DNA of 64,000 nucleotides from Sanderia malayensis (Eukaryota; Cnidaria; Scyphozoa; Semaeostomeae; Pelagiidae). The translations under genes and the position numbers were made by a program. This document shows positions 46,457 through 64,000 of this stretch, in pieces. The notes under the pieces are model-generated. The model was not told the origin of the DNA and made no database searches. It saw only the letters and a program-made list of their open reading frames with translations. Positions within the stretch are counted from its first letter, which is position 1. Each line of letters begins with the position of its first letter. Location: positions 2,480,001 to 2,544,000 of the forward strand of contig RQOL01000658.1 of NCBI GenBank assembly GCA_013076295.1, in the 5' to 3' direction.

Positions 46457-49400
46457 ATGCAAAATAAAGAGAGAGCAGGTGGTGGTGGTGGAAATACATA
46501 TGAGAAAAAATCGTCATGGAGGAAATCGCCAGGGTCAGTGTCCGTCGAGTACAAAACAACTTCAAAGTCGTTTGCAGCAAGTTTCAGAAAAACAGATCAA
46601 GATGATGATGTAGATTATGAGGATGGGAACATAGCTTCAACTCCTGATCAGCAACGTTTTGATAAAAATGCAGAGCAGCTATCACTACAGGGAATGGATA
46701 ATTCAAATAGCACAGAGAAATCGAAAAATAGCACAGGCAAAGCTGGAGGAAAGGTTGGTGATGTGTCTACAAAAACTCTGTGGATGAAAGATAAAGTAGC
46801 TAATTTATGGTCGTGGAAAAATAAGACAGATGTAAATGAAAAAAGTGATTCACAGAATGAAGTTGGGATGCAGACAGTTGATCAAGCTGGGAATTTTGAA
46901 TCTTGTGATAAGTTGAGAACTGAAAAGGCAGAAAAAAGTATTGATCCTAAAGATTTTATTGTTGTGGAAAAAAGTCAAGAAGTCTTATCATCATCGCCAG
47001 AAATGGAATCAGAAAACATGAAGGATGTTGATAAGGAAATCAAAGATAAAAAGATGTCTAAAGCTAAAACAGGTTGGATAAGAGATCAAGTTTCTAGTTT
47101 AATTTCTAAAGGGAGAAACTACACAACAACTACAGTATCTAATGCGGATAAGGATGCCGAAGAAACTAAATCAATTGATGGCATGAATCAAAGTAAGAGT
47201 AATGAATCAAATCTTGCTGCTAGCATGATGGAACATTATAATTTGAAACAAAAGGGCGATGAAGCTGATAAAAATATTCCAAAAGGAGATGAAACTAAAG
47301 CACCCAAGCCTCATCCTTCACCTCCTAAGGGTGGAAATTCTATTAGTAAGAAAGAAAAGTTTGCAGATATTCACGAAAATATCAGCAAGAAGCTGCCGAA
47401 TCAGCCATCTGCTGTGTTGACCAAAGACAGTGCAAAGGTTCAGGATAGACCGTTGTCACCTCAAGCATCATCAACAACAGCTTTTGCAAGTAAATCTGCT
47501 TCAAAAGCATTAAAGATTAAAGAGTTTCTTAATGCCAGACCTCCAACGACTGATCTTACACATCTACCCCCTCCTATGATTGAGAAAAATGGACGAGAAA
47601 GAGAAACCTCGCCATCGTCAATAAAAGCCCAAGCAAAAAAGAAATTCAATTTTTCAACCAAATTATCCTTTTCAGAGCTTTTACATTCACAAGAAACAGG
47701 ACAACTAACCCCAGAGCAAGAAACAAAAAATGGAGATCGTCCAGGAAGTCAGATGGCTTCTCCCACATCCAACAGAATTGACGAAGAAATCTCAACTGAT
47801 GAAGAAAGTGTTGAAATTCCATACAAAGATGCTAATAGCAACAACAACACTGAATATTCAGCCTCTCATAAAAGCCAAATGACGTATGTGAGACTGTGGT
47901 TACTGTCTGTCTTGCTTTATGCTTACACTATAATACCAACTCATTCGTTTTTAAATGGCCTTGTGCTCGGTGCTTTTGTCATGTACCTCTGTGGCTGCTT
48001 GATAATTTGGCTATTCTGTCCCTCTGGCAAGTCTATTGAACAGTATAAATTGGAATTGAAAAACTACATCAAAGAGCAAGAAAAGTCAACGCCCATTAGA
48101 AAACTCGCAAGGTCGGTAGACCCAAAGACATTACAGAAACCGAGAGACTTAAAGGTTTGTGCGATTTTCAAATCTATTATTTATTATTTGACGATGTATA
48201 GTTTCTAATTCTTTGGCAGCTGGATATTTATTATTGATGCGGAGGTAAATGTTGAAATTACTCATGTGATTTTACAATGTGGCTTTTGATAATCTTAATG
48301 ACGTATATTGTAAGTATTTTTAAGAAGCTCTTTCGGATGTGCAATTTCAATGAGAAATATCGTGCGACTCAAACTGCTGCTACTGGGATGGAAGTCTTTC
48401 ACTTGAAAGCTGAGCTTTTCATTGAAAGGCTCTCTGCTACATCTTAACACACCAACTGATTGATATGTTGTATTTTTCAGGGCTGGGTCCACTTCATAAT
48501 CGACTACGAACCACGCGTTTTTACTCTTGACAGCACGAAAGATGTATTCGCCGTACTACGAGGCGAGACGCTGTATATATTTTTCTGCAAAGCTCCTCCG
48601 GTTGAGATGAATGCTTCTCCGCAGAAGCTGAAAAAGGTTAAACGGGGATTGCGGAGGCGACGAAATCGAAGAAAGAACGAACTGCAACAGAACGGAGAGC
48701 CAGCTTTCGTCTTCGAGAAACAACACAAGATATTGCTACCATCTTGCCAGATGGATTTATGCCCATTGGATTTGCCAATGAGAAGAATTTGGAATCGGAA
48801 ATACCCGATCAGAATTGAAGTTCCAGCTCACGCCATGTTCACGAGGGACATCAATGTTCCGTTTGAGGATCTCACTGCGGATTTTGATGATTTTTTCGAT
48901 GATACCGGCTCGGATTGGACCGAGGGCTCGGTCGATGAGAAATTTCACATATTTCCGAACACGGCACGAGAGAAAGAAGATTGGTTCTACCGGATGCAAT
49001 TGTGCGTGAAAGCATTGAAACATCAAGTAACATTTAGTGACGCCCGCAAGGGATATTTATCAACCGCACCGATAGAATCGTATCCGCATTACATGACCGA
49101 GTGCATCCGGGACAGCGAGAAAGTGACGTCACGGGTTATCAATGGAAAGAAAATGGAACCGCACTCGGCGTGGTTGAATGTGTTGATTGGCCGGGCATTT
49201 TGGGACGTGTGGCATGAAGAGTACTGGAAACGAAAGGTTTGGCAGAAAATACAGAACAGGCTGAGTAAGTTGAATACTCCTCCGATAATCAAAGAGATAT
49301 TTGTCAAGGATCTACAGCTAGGCCATACATTGCCCATTATTCACAGAGGGACATTGCCAGAGCTTGATGAATATGGTGTCTGGACTGATTTACAAGTGAC

Positions 49401-50591
49401 GTACGTCGGTGAATTCACTCTGACGTTGGAGACGCAGTTAAATGTTGATTTTTACGTCCAATTATTGACAAACATAGCGAAGAAGCAAGCACCCTCGGCT
49501 GAAGGACATAGCAGCAGTACCGATGGTGTGCGAATGAAAGTCGTTCGCGAGAAATCTGACGAAGATCATGCCGACAATTCCACGGATGCGAGCGCCGAGC
49601 CGAGTGTGGAGTCGGGAGACATCGACAGTACCGACGGACTTGATGATGAACAACTGCCGGAGATATTTCTCGAAGCGATGGATAATGTTGCTGTTGATGA
49701 AGAGGATTTGGGCGCTACTTTGGACGATGATCCATTGATATCCGATCCTCGTACGAAAGCATTTTTAGAAAGCAAAACAGGCAAGAGAGTCATCGGTGTT
49801 GTCGGCTGGTTGGCGAGATCGAAAATCGCCAAGAAAGTCGCTGGAACTGATTTCGCAAAACGAGCTTACGAAAAAGCGTACGAGAAATTCCGAAAGATGC
49901 CGATCACTTTGAAAGTCACAGTTCAAAGTCTCAAGGGTACATTGGCAGTCAACATCCCCCCACCCCCAAGTAACAGATTATGGTAAGCGTTATTCACTCA
50001 ACTGAACTACAGCAGTGGCTCTTATATCATTGCCCGAGGGCCAACTTGATACCATTGTCTTATTTCATTCAGGTTTGGATTTCGTGGCAGCCCTGCGCTG
50101 TTAATTACTGCGCACCCCAAGCTTGGCGAAAGACACGTGCGTTTGACGTATCTCACAGATTGGATTGAGAAAAAACTCAAGGAAGAGTTTAAAGTAATTT
50201 CAGCTTTCTTTCATTTTGTTTTATCCTCTGCATTACATCCTCCATGCTTCTATTTTCTGCCCATTTATCTTCACAACTGGTTATCAATCTAATAACTACA
50301 ATTAGGTGACAAGTCAAAGGTCCTGGGATGCTTACGACTTTTGCAAATTTTGCAGACGTCTTTTACCCCCTCTTTCTCGCCTTTTTTCTCCCCCTCCTTC
50401 TCCTCCCTCTTTCTCCCCCAAACAATGTTGCCTCTAGAGATGGTGTCCGTGGGTCTGGCTTATTTATTTGATTAATTAATTCGTCTAATTATTTTCAGAA
50501 ACTCTTCGTTCTTCCAAGTATGCAAGATATATCCGTGAAGCTGATGTATTCAAGACTTGAAGAACTCTACCCTGACCGCCCCTTATCATAA
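46457..50591 (+). CDS. TEX2: Testis-expressed protein 2, ER lipid-transfer SMP protein
   Basis: Four exons (46457-48154, 48481-49982, 50073-50193, 50499-50591) encode 1137 residues, close to human TEX2. The first ~470 residues are charged and disordered. Two tightly spaced membrane helices follow (VRLWLLSVLLYAYTII and GLVLGAFVMYLCGCLIIWLF, ~478-522), forming an ER hairpin. Exon 2 begins with GWVHFIIDYEPRVF, a PH-like domain interrupted by a basic insertion (RRRRNRRK region). The SMP domain starts near 790 (AWLNVLIGRAFWDVWHEEYW) and continues through LQLGHTLPIIH and LQVTYVGEFTLTLE to FGFRGSPALLITAHPKLG and the end. SMP proteins form lipid-binding channels at membrane contact sites. The WFGFRG motif is rebuilt exactly across the exon 2/3 junction. 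Confidence 0.96.
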
Positions 50592-52761
50592 CATTTATCG
50601 CATCGTATCTCATCATAATTGACTGAAACTATTTGGTACTATAGGATCGAATCAAATAGATAAAACATTAATTATTACAGCAGGCAGTACAATCATACAA
50701 AGATAATGCATTATACTTAATTTCAAATATTGAATTTATGGACAACTGGTTTTGTCACGTTAAATAATTTTCCTTTACGAGGCAAGACTTCCATTATCAT
50801 ATAATTGAGACAATATAATTCGATTTGTAGTAAATTTACTTGATGTCAAATTTAACGATTTCTTTCTAATGAATGATATTATGGAAAGCATGTACATGAG
50901 TTCGAGTACGATTATCAAAAGAATTGTATCAAATAGAATTATTTGTTTATTAAAATAGATCAATTTTAAATTTGATAGAGATGAAATGTAGCTTGAGGAG
51001 AATTTAAATTGTCAACCTCTCCATCCATTTTCAAAACTGCACATTTTCACTGAGGGCGACAATGTAAACTGTTGTGGCCCTTCTACCAACCTTGGAATAA
51101 TGGACTGTGATTGGCTGATCAACTAACAATAGAAACCTGGCCAAATCAGTGTTCCCGGGAGTTTCAAAAATTCCTCGTGTACTGAAGAAAAGGAAGAAAA
51201 ACAACGTTGTTATGTGCAGACCATACGAGAGAAACCTTGACCCTGTAAATGTACTATGCTTCAGCAGTAAGAATACAAGAAGAAACCTTAAAAAACTTTT
51301 CAACGATGGCAAGAGAAATATATCAACAGGTATAACTCTTTTATCCATCCGATTCATTCAGCCTGTCTCTATTGCCTTTTAGGCCCAATAAAAACGATCG
51401 TACATTGTATCTTTGGACTGATTTGTTGTTAATTTCAAAGTTTTAAGTCTTGAAAATAAGTAATAATAGTAAATTTAACTTTTAGTTATTAGCAAGCAAG
51501 CAAGCATATTTATTTGTTAACGCAGGCTGGGGGTACGGGCAGCTATACAGCTGATGTGGGCCTGCGGCTTGTGCCCCCAGAATGATATTCTAGAACGAAT
51601 ACCCTGGGTACTCATTTACCGACCTCGGAAGGATGGTTAGGTATAATTGAGGAGTTATTTGCCTGTTTACAGATTTTAAAGCAAATAGTTCAAGAGGATA
51701 GGTGAAGGCATGATTTGCATGATGATTTGAACATAACTAATTGTATGTGCATCTCAAAATAAATTATACGTATTATACCTTGTATAGGGTTAGGGTAAGG
51801 CGGAGGAGAACGTTGGTCAGAATACGCAGTAGCATAGTTCATAGTACTGCGCAGGAGCGTATATGACGTGATGGTGTCTTAATGGCCGAGGAATTGGCCT
51901 TAGGGTTAGTGTTAGGGTTTGGGTTAGCCAGTGCGGAGGAGAAAGGTGGTGAGGATGCGCAGTAGCCTAAATATTGGCACTGCGCAGGAGCGTATTTGAC
52001 GTAAGGGTGTCTTAATGGCTGAGACATTGGACTTAGGGTTGGTGTTAGGGTTAGGGTTAGGGTTAAGGTTAGCCCATGCGGAGGAGAAAGGTGGTGAGGA
52101 TGCGCAGTAGCCTAAATATTGGCACTGCGCAGGAGCGTATTTGACGTAAGGGTGTCTTAATGGCTGAGACATTGGACTTAGGGTTGGTGTTAGGGTTAGG
52201 GTTAGGGTTAAGGTTAGCCCATGCGGAGTAGAAAGGTGGTGAGGATGCGCAGTAGCATAAATATTGGCACTGCGCAGGAGCGTATTTGACGTAAGGGTGT
52301 CTTAATGGCTGAGACATTGGACTTAGGGTTGGTGTTAGGGTTAGGGTTAGGGTTAAGGTTAGCCCATGCGGAGGAGAAAGGTGGTGAGGATGCGCAGTAG
52401 CCTAAATATTGGCACTGCGCAGGAGCGTATTTGACGTAAGGGTGTCTTAATGGCTGAGACATTGGACTTAGGGTTGGTGTTAGGGTTAGGGTTAAGGTTA
52501 GCCCATGCGGAGGAGAAAGGTGGTCAGGATGCGCAGTAGCATAAATATTGGCACTGCGCAGGAGCGCACCTATATGACTTGACTTGATGAATTGATAGGT
52601 AGAGATTCGATTCGAGAAAAATGTCATTTCACTGATTAATTGACGTGATAAATCTTTTTTAATGGCATTGATTTGAGGTGGAGGTATGTTCTTTTGAATC
52701 TGACATTTGTTTATTGTATTTCTTTTTGTTTAATGTTTGAACCCCTCCAAGTTCTAAAATA
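50592..52761. other. Intergenic region with telomere-like satellite
   Basis: The proximal half is AT-rich and shows no gene. A basic plus-strand frame at ~51209-51380 ends soon after a possible donor, but no partner exon was found. A possible repeat-derived patch lies at 51485-51650 (GC-rich, ACGCAGGCTGGGGGTACGGG, with short GCAAGCAAGCAAGC run). The distal part is the 145-bp satellite. Confidence 0.5.
51785..52575. repeat. 145-bp tandem repeat containing TTAGGG hexamers
   Basis: The landmark TGCGGAGGAGAAAGGTGG recurs at about 51932, 52077, 52222, 52367 and 52506, with a degenerate first copy near 51800. The period is 145 bp, and 139 for the last unit, exactly one hexamer less. Each unit carries two to four TTAGGG copies, with TTAGGTT-type variants, and TGCGCAGTAGC plus CACTGCGCAGGAGCG on either side of AATATTGG. 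Open minus-strand frames across the array are repetitive translations, not a gene. Confidence 0.95.
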
Positions 52762-54544
52762 ATGGCGGAGTTGATTGGGAATCCATCAAGCTCAATTAAC
52801 ATTATTGGTGTGGATGTTGGTTCAACAACTATCAGTTGTTATATATTTGATGAACATGGTAAGAAAAAGGGAAAAGCAATTGCTCCGACAATCCTTGTTC
52901 ATCCGAAACAGGGCTACACTGAAATTGATCCTGTACTTCTTTGGGATACTTTTGTAGCAGTGACAAAGGAATCTTTTAAGTCTGCAAACATCACGGCGGC
53001 TGATGTGACTGCATTTGGAATATCTACTCAGAGAGGTAGTTTTATTACCTGGGATCGTGATACAGGAGAACCATTGCATAATTTCATTGGTTGGCAAGAC
53101 CTAAGAGCAGCTGATTTATCAGACCAGTGGAATAATTCATTCACAATGCGAGCAATTAAATCTGGTTCCAAGTTGCTTTTCAGGTTGACTGGAAGCAGTC
53201 GATACAAAGCAGCTAGTGTAATTAATTTTGCACCAAATCATACATCAATGCGTCTCCTATGGTTGTTAAACAACGATCCAGTTATCTACCAAAAGGCACA
53301 TAATGGAACATTAATGTTTGGCACCATAGATTCATGGTTGATATGGAAACTGTCTGGTTGCAAAACCCATTTGACCGATTACTCAAATGCAAGTTCAACG
53401 GGTATATTTGATCCGTACATGATGGAGTGGAGTAGTTTCTTCTGCAAGCTACTTGGTTTTCCATCTTCAATATTTCCAAAAATTGTTGATACATCTGGGG
53501 TAATTATTAATGTAGATGAAGACATCTTTGGGTCTTCCTTTCCAATTACAGCACTTGCTGCAGACCAGCAGGCATCTGTTTTCGGACAATGCTGCTTTGA
53601 TGAAGGAGATATTAACTGCACACTTGGAACAGGAACTTTTATTGATATTAATACTGGCTCCACACCACATGCAACGCTTGGTGGTAATTTGCTTTGCCTC
53701 TTTTCACTTTCTATATTCCAGTGCTTTGTCAGTTAATCTCAAATGTTATCTTTGTCATTTTATTCCAGGGATATATCCGCTTGTTGGGTGGAAAATTGGG
53801 GAGAGTATAACATTTGTTGCAGAAGGATGTTGTAGTGGAACTGCTTCATCCGTTGAGTGGTCAAAGAATGTTGGACTCTTCAATGAAGTTTCTGAGACAT
53901 CAGACATGGCATTTTCAGTAGAAGACAGTGATGGAGTTTGTTTTGTCCCAGCTTTTCATGGCTTAGAAGCTCCGTTTAATGATCATAATGCAGGAGCAAT
54001 GCTTATTGGTAAGGCCAATTGCTTAATGCAGTCTGCTGTTTATATAGCCACGTGTTATGAATAGATCAGTGGTTTTTGATTGAAGCTTGGTCACTCTTAA
54101 CAGTTGTCTTTTGTTTCTGTTTATTTTCAAGGTTTGAAGAATAATACGGCCAAGTGCCACATAATGCGAGCTGTCCTTGAATCAATTTCATTTAGATTTT
54201 ACCAATTATACCAATCTACCATTGATGAAATTAGAGTTCCTGTAACATCTTCTATCAAAGCAGATGGAGGGGTGACAAATAATGATTTTGTAATGGAATT
54301 GACAGCAAGCCTAACTGATCACATTATAGACCGTTCTTCATTTCAAGACATGTCTGCTCTGGGTGCTGCATTCTTTGCAGGGCTTGGCGCTGGAGTTTGG
54401 AAGTCAAAAGATGACTTAAAAAAACTGAGAAAGTCAACAGCAACCTTTAAGCCTAACACTGATACAAAAAAGCAATATAATTCTGTTTTTAAGTTATGGA
54501 CAAAAGCAGCAAAGAGAAGTCTTCGCTGGTACGAAAATAATTAA
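52762..54544 (+). CDS. GK5: Glycerol kinase 5 (FGGY carbohydrate kinase family)
   Basis: Three exons (52762-53683, 53769-54008, 54132-54544) give 524 residues; human GK5 is about 529. The N-terminal FGGY domain starts with the phosphate-binding loop IIGVDVGSTTISCYIFD. It continues with FGISTQRGSFITWD, HNFIGWQDLRA and FGTIDSWLIWKLSG. The hinge ALAADQQASVFGQCCF leads to the C-terminal domain with LGTGTFIDINTG, GWKIGESITFVAEG, VCFVPAFHGLEAPFND and the adenosine motif IKADGGVTNNDFVME. GK5 phosphorylates glycerol or a related polyol at the expense of ATP; in mammals it is linked to skin lipid regulation. Both exon joins restore glycine codons, in GGIYPLVGW and LIGLKNN. The start codon lies in AATGGCGGAG. 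Confidence 0.96.
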
Positions 54545-55036
54545 CATTTTTATTTCATACTTTTATACTTTAAATTGTTATACTTTTTTTAATTACTAAT
54601 TGTGCATATTTATATAAATATTGCCCCCCTTTGAGTTATATTTTTATCAATATCAGCTATTTGATTTTGTTGTCTTTTGTCAATGGCTGATACTTGGTGT
54701 ATGTATTCACAAGCCCTGGTCTTTCCATTCCCCATTCCATCATGATGCCGTCAACCTCTTTTTCATGCATGTTTTTTGTTTAGAAATCAGCTGAGTTTGT
54801 TCAAGTCCGTCCCATGTTCCTTTTCTCGTCCCGTTTTCCGTTCTGTACTTTAGTAAGAGCCGCTGAACTAATAATACAACCAAGCCACAGGGCACAGACA
54901 GACAGAATCACGCATCACGCTTTTACGAGTGAACAAAGACTTTTTTGAAAGGCAATTTTGTACGCTGCTGTTTTAATTTTCGATATTTACAAATTTGACT
55001 TATCATACTAACTCAAGCTTCCTTTAATGCACGAGA
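54545..55036. other. Spacer between GK5 and ERN1
   Basis: About 490 bp holding the GK5 3' UTR and the ERN1 upstream region. No other feature identified. Confidence 0.5.
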
Positions 55037-61680
<6,644 letters not shown>

Positions 61681-62309
61681 AAACTTTATTGGATATTTAT
61701 AGTCTTTTTTTAGCTAACCTAATCTAATGTTTTTATGGATAGCGCTTAGCTAGTAATCTGACCGTGGCTTTAAACATTTAAACTTAAACTCGTGGCGTTA
61801 AGTTATTTGAAATAGTATATTTCAGTGCTATTGTTAATTATTTTGCTATTTTTAATTTATTATTCGTATGGGTATTATTGTAGATTAAACAATTGTAGAT
61901 AATTATAAGACTCTCGAAGCGAGATGTTTCTTTGCATGTTGCTATGATTTGCTTTTCTTTCTTACTTAATTGTTCCCTAATTAGGGTTTTAACGTGAAGA
62001 ACCCCAGTTATGTCTCCCACTTTCCCCCTGACAGCTCCACAAGAGAGCGTGCATCGTTTTGAATTGAGCTGAATTGGTTGAACGCATGCGCTCCTCCGTT
62101 TCTTCCAAAGGACAGCATCGCTTTCTCCGGCGAAAAACGTGAAAAAGCAGACAAAAAGAAAGAAAATTTGTTGATTAAATCGCAGAGAATTTATCCTAAA
62201 ATAAGTCCTTTATTTACATAAAAGATCAAGGAACGCTGTCAGCCAGCCTAATTTACCCGAAGTTCTTGTTTAGTTATGAAAAAGACCTTTTCTGAATCAA
62301 GGTAACATA
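61681..62309. other. Spacer between ERN1 and CNOT3
   Basis: Contains the ERN1 3' UTR and CNOT3 promoter/5' UTR. No other feature recognised. Confidence 0.5.
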
Positions 62310-64000
62310 ATGGCGGACAAGAGAAAACTACAAGGTACCCACAGTATTCACGTTTGTTGAATAGATTTGCTTTTTTATTGCAATCGAAAATGTTTTTATT
62401 TATTTTCCATAGTTTTATGTTTGATTAGTAAGCATATTGTTGTTTTTATTCCAAAGGAGAGATTGATAGATGTAAGAAAAAGGTTAATGAGGGAGTTGAA
62501 GCTTTTGATGACATTTGGCAGAAGGTAAAGTGACACATGGCCTAAAAGTTACCTATTCATTATGTGGACTAAGTCTGAGTGTATGAGGCATTTTCAAAAA
62601 TAGACAAATAATTTGAAAAATATATTTGTTATATTTGATTGCTACGTTAATAAACATAGACACATTAACAGCCGGGAGTGTATAAGTTCTTCAAATAAAC
62701 TGATGAAATGTTAACATTTATTATCATGAATAGGTAGTGAAATAAACCAAGAGACAGGAAACAGTTTTAAGTTTCCAATAGCTCGAGCTATTATTAGTCA
62801 GATCTCAAACATGCATAGAAAATATTAAAATACAAGGACAAAAGGTTTTTGCGACATAATGTAATTCAACCAAAGCAATCCATAATTAGTATTTTATAGA
62901 TAGCATTTAACCTGCTCTGTTAAATTTTATCTACAAGATTTACCTATGGTACTTTACTTTCAACATCAGTTGAAGAAATGTTATTGTTTTTAGGTTCAAA
63001 CTGCAACCAATGCAAATCAGAAGGAGAAGTATGAAGCTGATCTTAAAAAGGAAATTAAGAAGTTACAGGTATTCTTTTCAACTTGAGTTGTTGTTATTAA
63101 TGCTTGGGTTCAGTGACCTGTAGAAACCTTACAACAAATAACCATTTTAATATGTGGAGCATATACAAGTTAAGCTTTGGTATTATAGACACTGAGCCAA
63201 AACTTAACTTTTGTGACACAGGTAGCTCATATGTGAACCATGCTCTTAAAACCTATCTATCCATGTGCCGTGCTGTGTGAATGAATCTCCCATTCTTCTG
63301 ACGATATTATTCATAAAAGTCATCACTTCCTCTCACTTATTTCTCTTCAATTTTCCTGTCATTACCGAATATTTGCTTTTGTGCTTTCTATTAACATTGC
63401 CTGAAAACAACATAGGGAGCTCATAATTTATATATCAAGCACTCTTTACTGTCATTTTCAGTGGACAGTGATTCAAGTATGCACTATTAGACCCATGCAA
63501 AGTATTGCAATGTTTTTTGCTTCACTTTTAGCGCCACAGGGATCAGTTGAAAACCTGGGCCGCATCAAATGATATCAAGGATAAAGGTCCACTGCTGGAA
63601 TACCGAAGGCTTATTGAAACGGTAAATCAATTGCTTTATGCCACTGCGACAACAGTTGCGCCATTTCGTTACGTCACTGCGCGTATTTGTTACGTCATTT
63701 TCATCGTTTATCTTGTCAGCAAATGGAAAGATTCAAGGTCGTTGAGAGAGAAACGAAGACAAAGGCCTATTCCAAAGAAGGTATTGCTATTGTCTTTTTA
63801 TTCCCATGGGAATTTTATGCACATCCATTATGCGTGTCGCAAATCGTTTCGGCTGGGATGTTCATCAGCGCATGCGCATTGTCGAAGCTTTGCCGTCTTT
63901 TCTGAAGATTGTATCACGTGATAATTGATTGCGCCATTGTGTTGTTGTTGTTGTAGGCTTGGGTCAAGCGAATAGAGTTGATCCTGCTACGAAAGAGAAA
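62310..64000 (+). CDS. CNOT3: CCR4-NOT complex subunit 3, 5' part (runs off the window)
   Basis: Six exons are visible: 62310-62334, 62457-62524, 62994-63068, 63532-63621, 63720-63780 and 63957 to the window end. They encode 121 residues of the Not3/5 N-terminal coiled-coil domain. The sequence is close to human CNOT3: [79 protein letters not shown] and then [19 protein letters not shown]3 is a core subunit of the CCR4-NOT deadenylase, acting in cytoplasmic mRNA decay and translational repression; the C-terminal NOT box must lie beyond the window. The last in-window exon is cut by the boundary. The start codon sits in ATAATGGCGGACAAG. Confidence 0.97.

Noticed and set aside
51149..51382. Plus-strand basic ORF around 51150-51380 (RVLKKRKKNN, MCRPYERNLDP)
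   Set aside because: The apparent start is not an ATG, an open frame runs antisense across the same bases, and no splice partner or known family was found. It could be an orphan exon but is not supportable.
52214..52627. Minus-strand repetitive ORFs across 51839-52627
   Set aside because: They are translations of the 145-bp satellite with period-length repeats and no independent coding signal.
63547..63921. Continuous 124-codon plus-strand ORF in CNOT3
   Set aside because: It reads through intron sequence between exons 4 and 5. The conserved protein follows the spliced path, with the second part in a different frame.

Overview
The window is nuclear DNA from an animal. It is AT-rich and intron-dense, with GT-AG introns that are mostly 50-300 bp but sometimes exceed 1 kb. 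Most genes are clear one-to-one relatives of human genes with conserved domain order. A single-exon class A receptor of a cnidarian-like orphan type, many short introns, numerous inverted-repeat (MITE-like) elements and TTAGGG-type repeats point to a non-bilaterian metazoan. A cnidarian, perhaps an anthozoan, is my best guess; I inferred this from gene style and no database search was possible.

Layout, left to right. 1-5.8 kb: gene-poor AT-rich DNA with one ~0.6 kb terminal-inverted-repeat element. 5.8-9.8 kb: two minus-strand genes, a rhodopsin-family GPCR and a type II membrane, glycosyltransferase-like protein. 10.3-15.6 kb: OXLD1 (minus) head-to-head with CCDC137 (plus), which runs tail-to-tail into DRC3 (minus). 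16.0-17.4 kb: an unrecognised small single-pass membrane protein whose only intron holds a Harbinger-like MITE. 19.2-22.5 kb: MBOAT7 (minus), with a 184-bp satellite in one intron and a GC-AG intron. 22.8-26.5 kb: a 17-exon leucine-rich-repeat protein (minus). 27.1-31.6 kb: a BAR-RhoGAP protein of the ARHGAP17/44/SH3BP1 type (minus). 32.4-43.5 kb: BPTF, the large NURF chromatin-remodelling subunit (minus). 43.9-64 kb: plus-strand EEF2KMT, TEX2, GK5, ERN1 (IRE1) and the 5' part of CNOT3, which runs off the window. A 145-bp repeat carrying TTAGGG hexamers lies between TEX2 and GK5.

I rebuilt exon structures by splice-site consensus, reading-frame phase and similarity to remembered human proteins. 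For the multi-exon genes the phases close exactly and total lengths fall close to the human orthologues where I compared them: DRC3 515 aa, MBOAT7 474, BPTF 2939, TEX2 1137, GK5 524 and ERN1 921.

The genes are mostly housekeeping: chromatin remodelling, mRNA deadenylation, the unfolded protein response, ER lipid transfer, phosphoinositide acyl remodelling, eEF2 methylation and motile cilia. They do not form one pathway. The most notable large-scale signal is their linkage. OXLD1/CCDC137, ERN1/TEX2 (with BPTF) and MBOAT7/CNOT3 are each near neighbours in the human genome, so the window looks like a preserved piece of ancestral animal linkage. I found no convincing undescribed multi-gene system. 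The more unusual items are structural: a duplicated splice acceptor, a GC-AG intron, satellites, and MITEs with nested termini.
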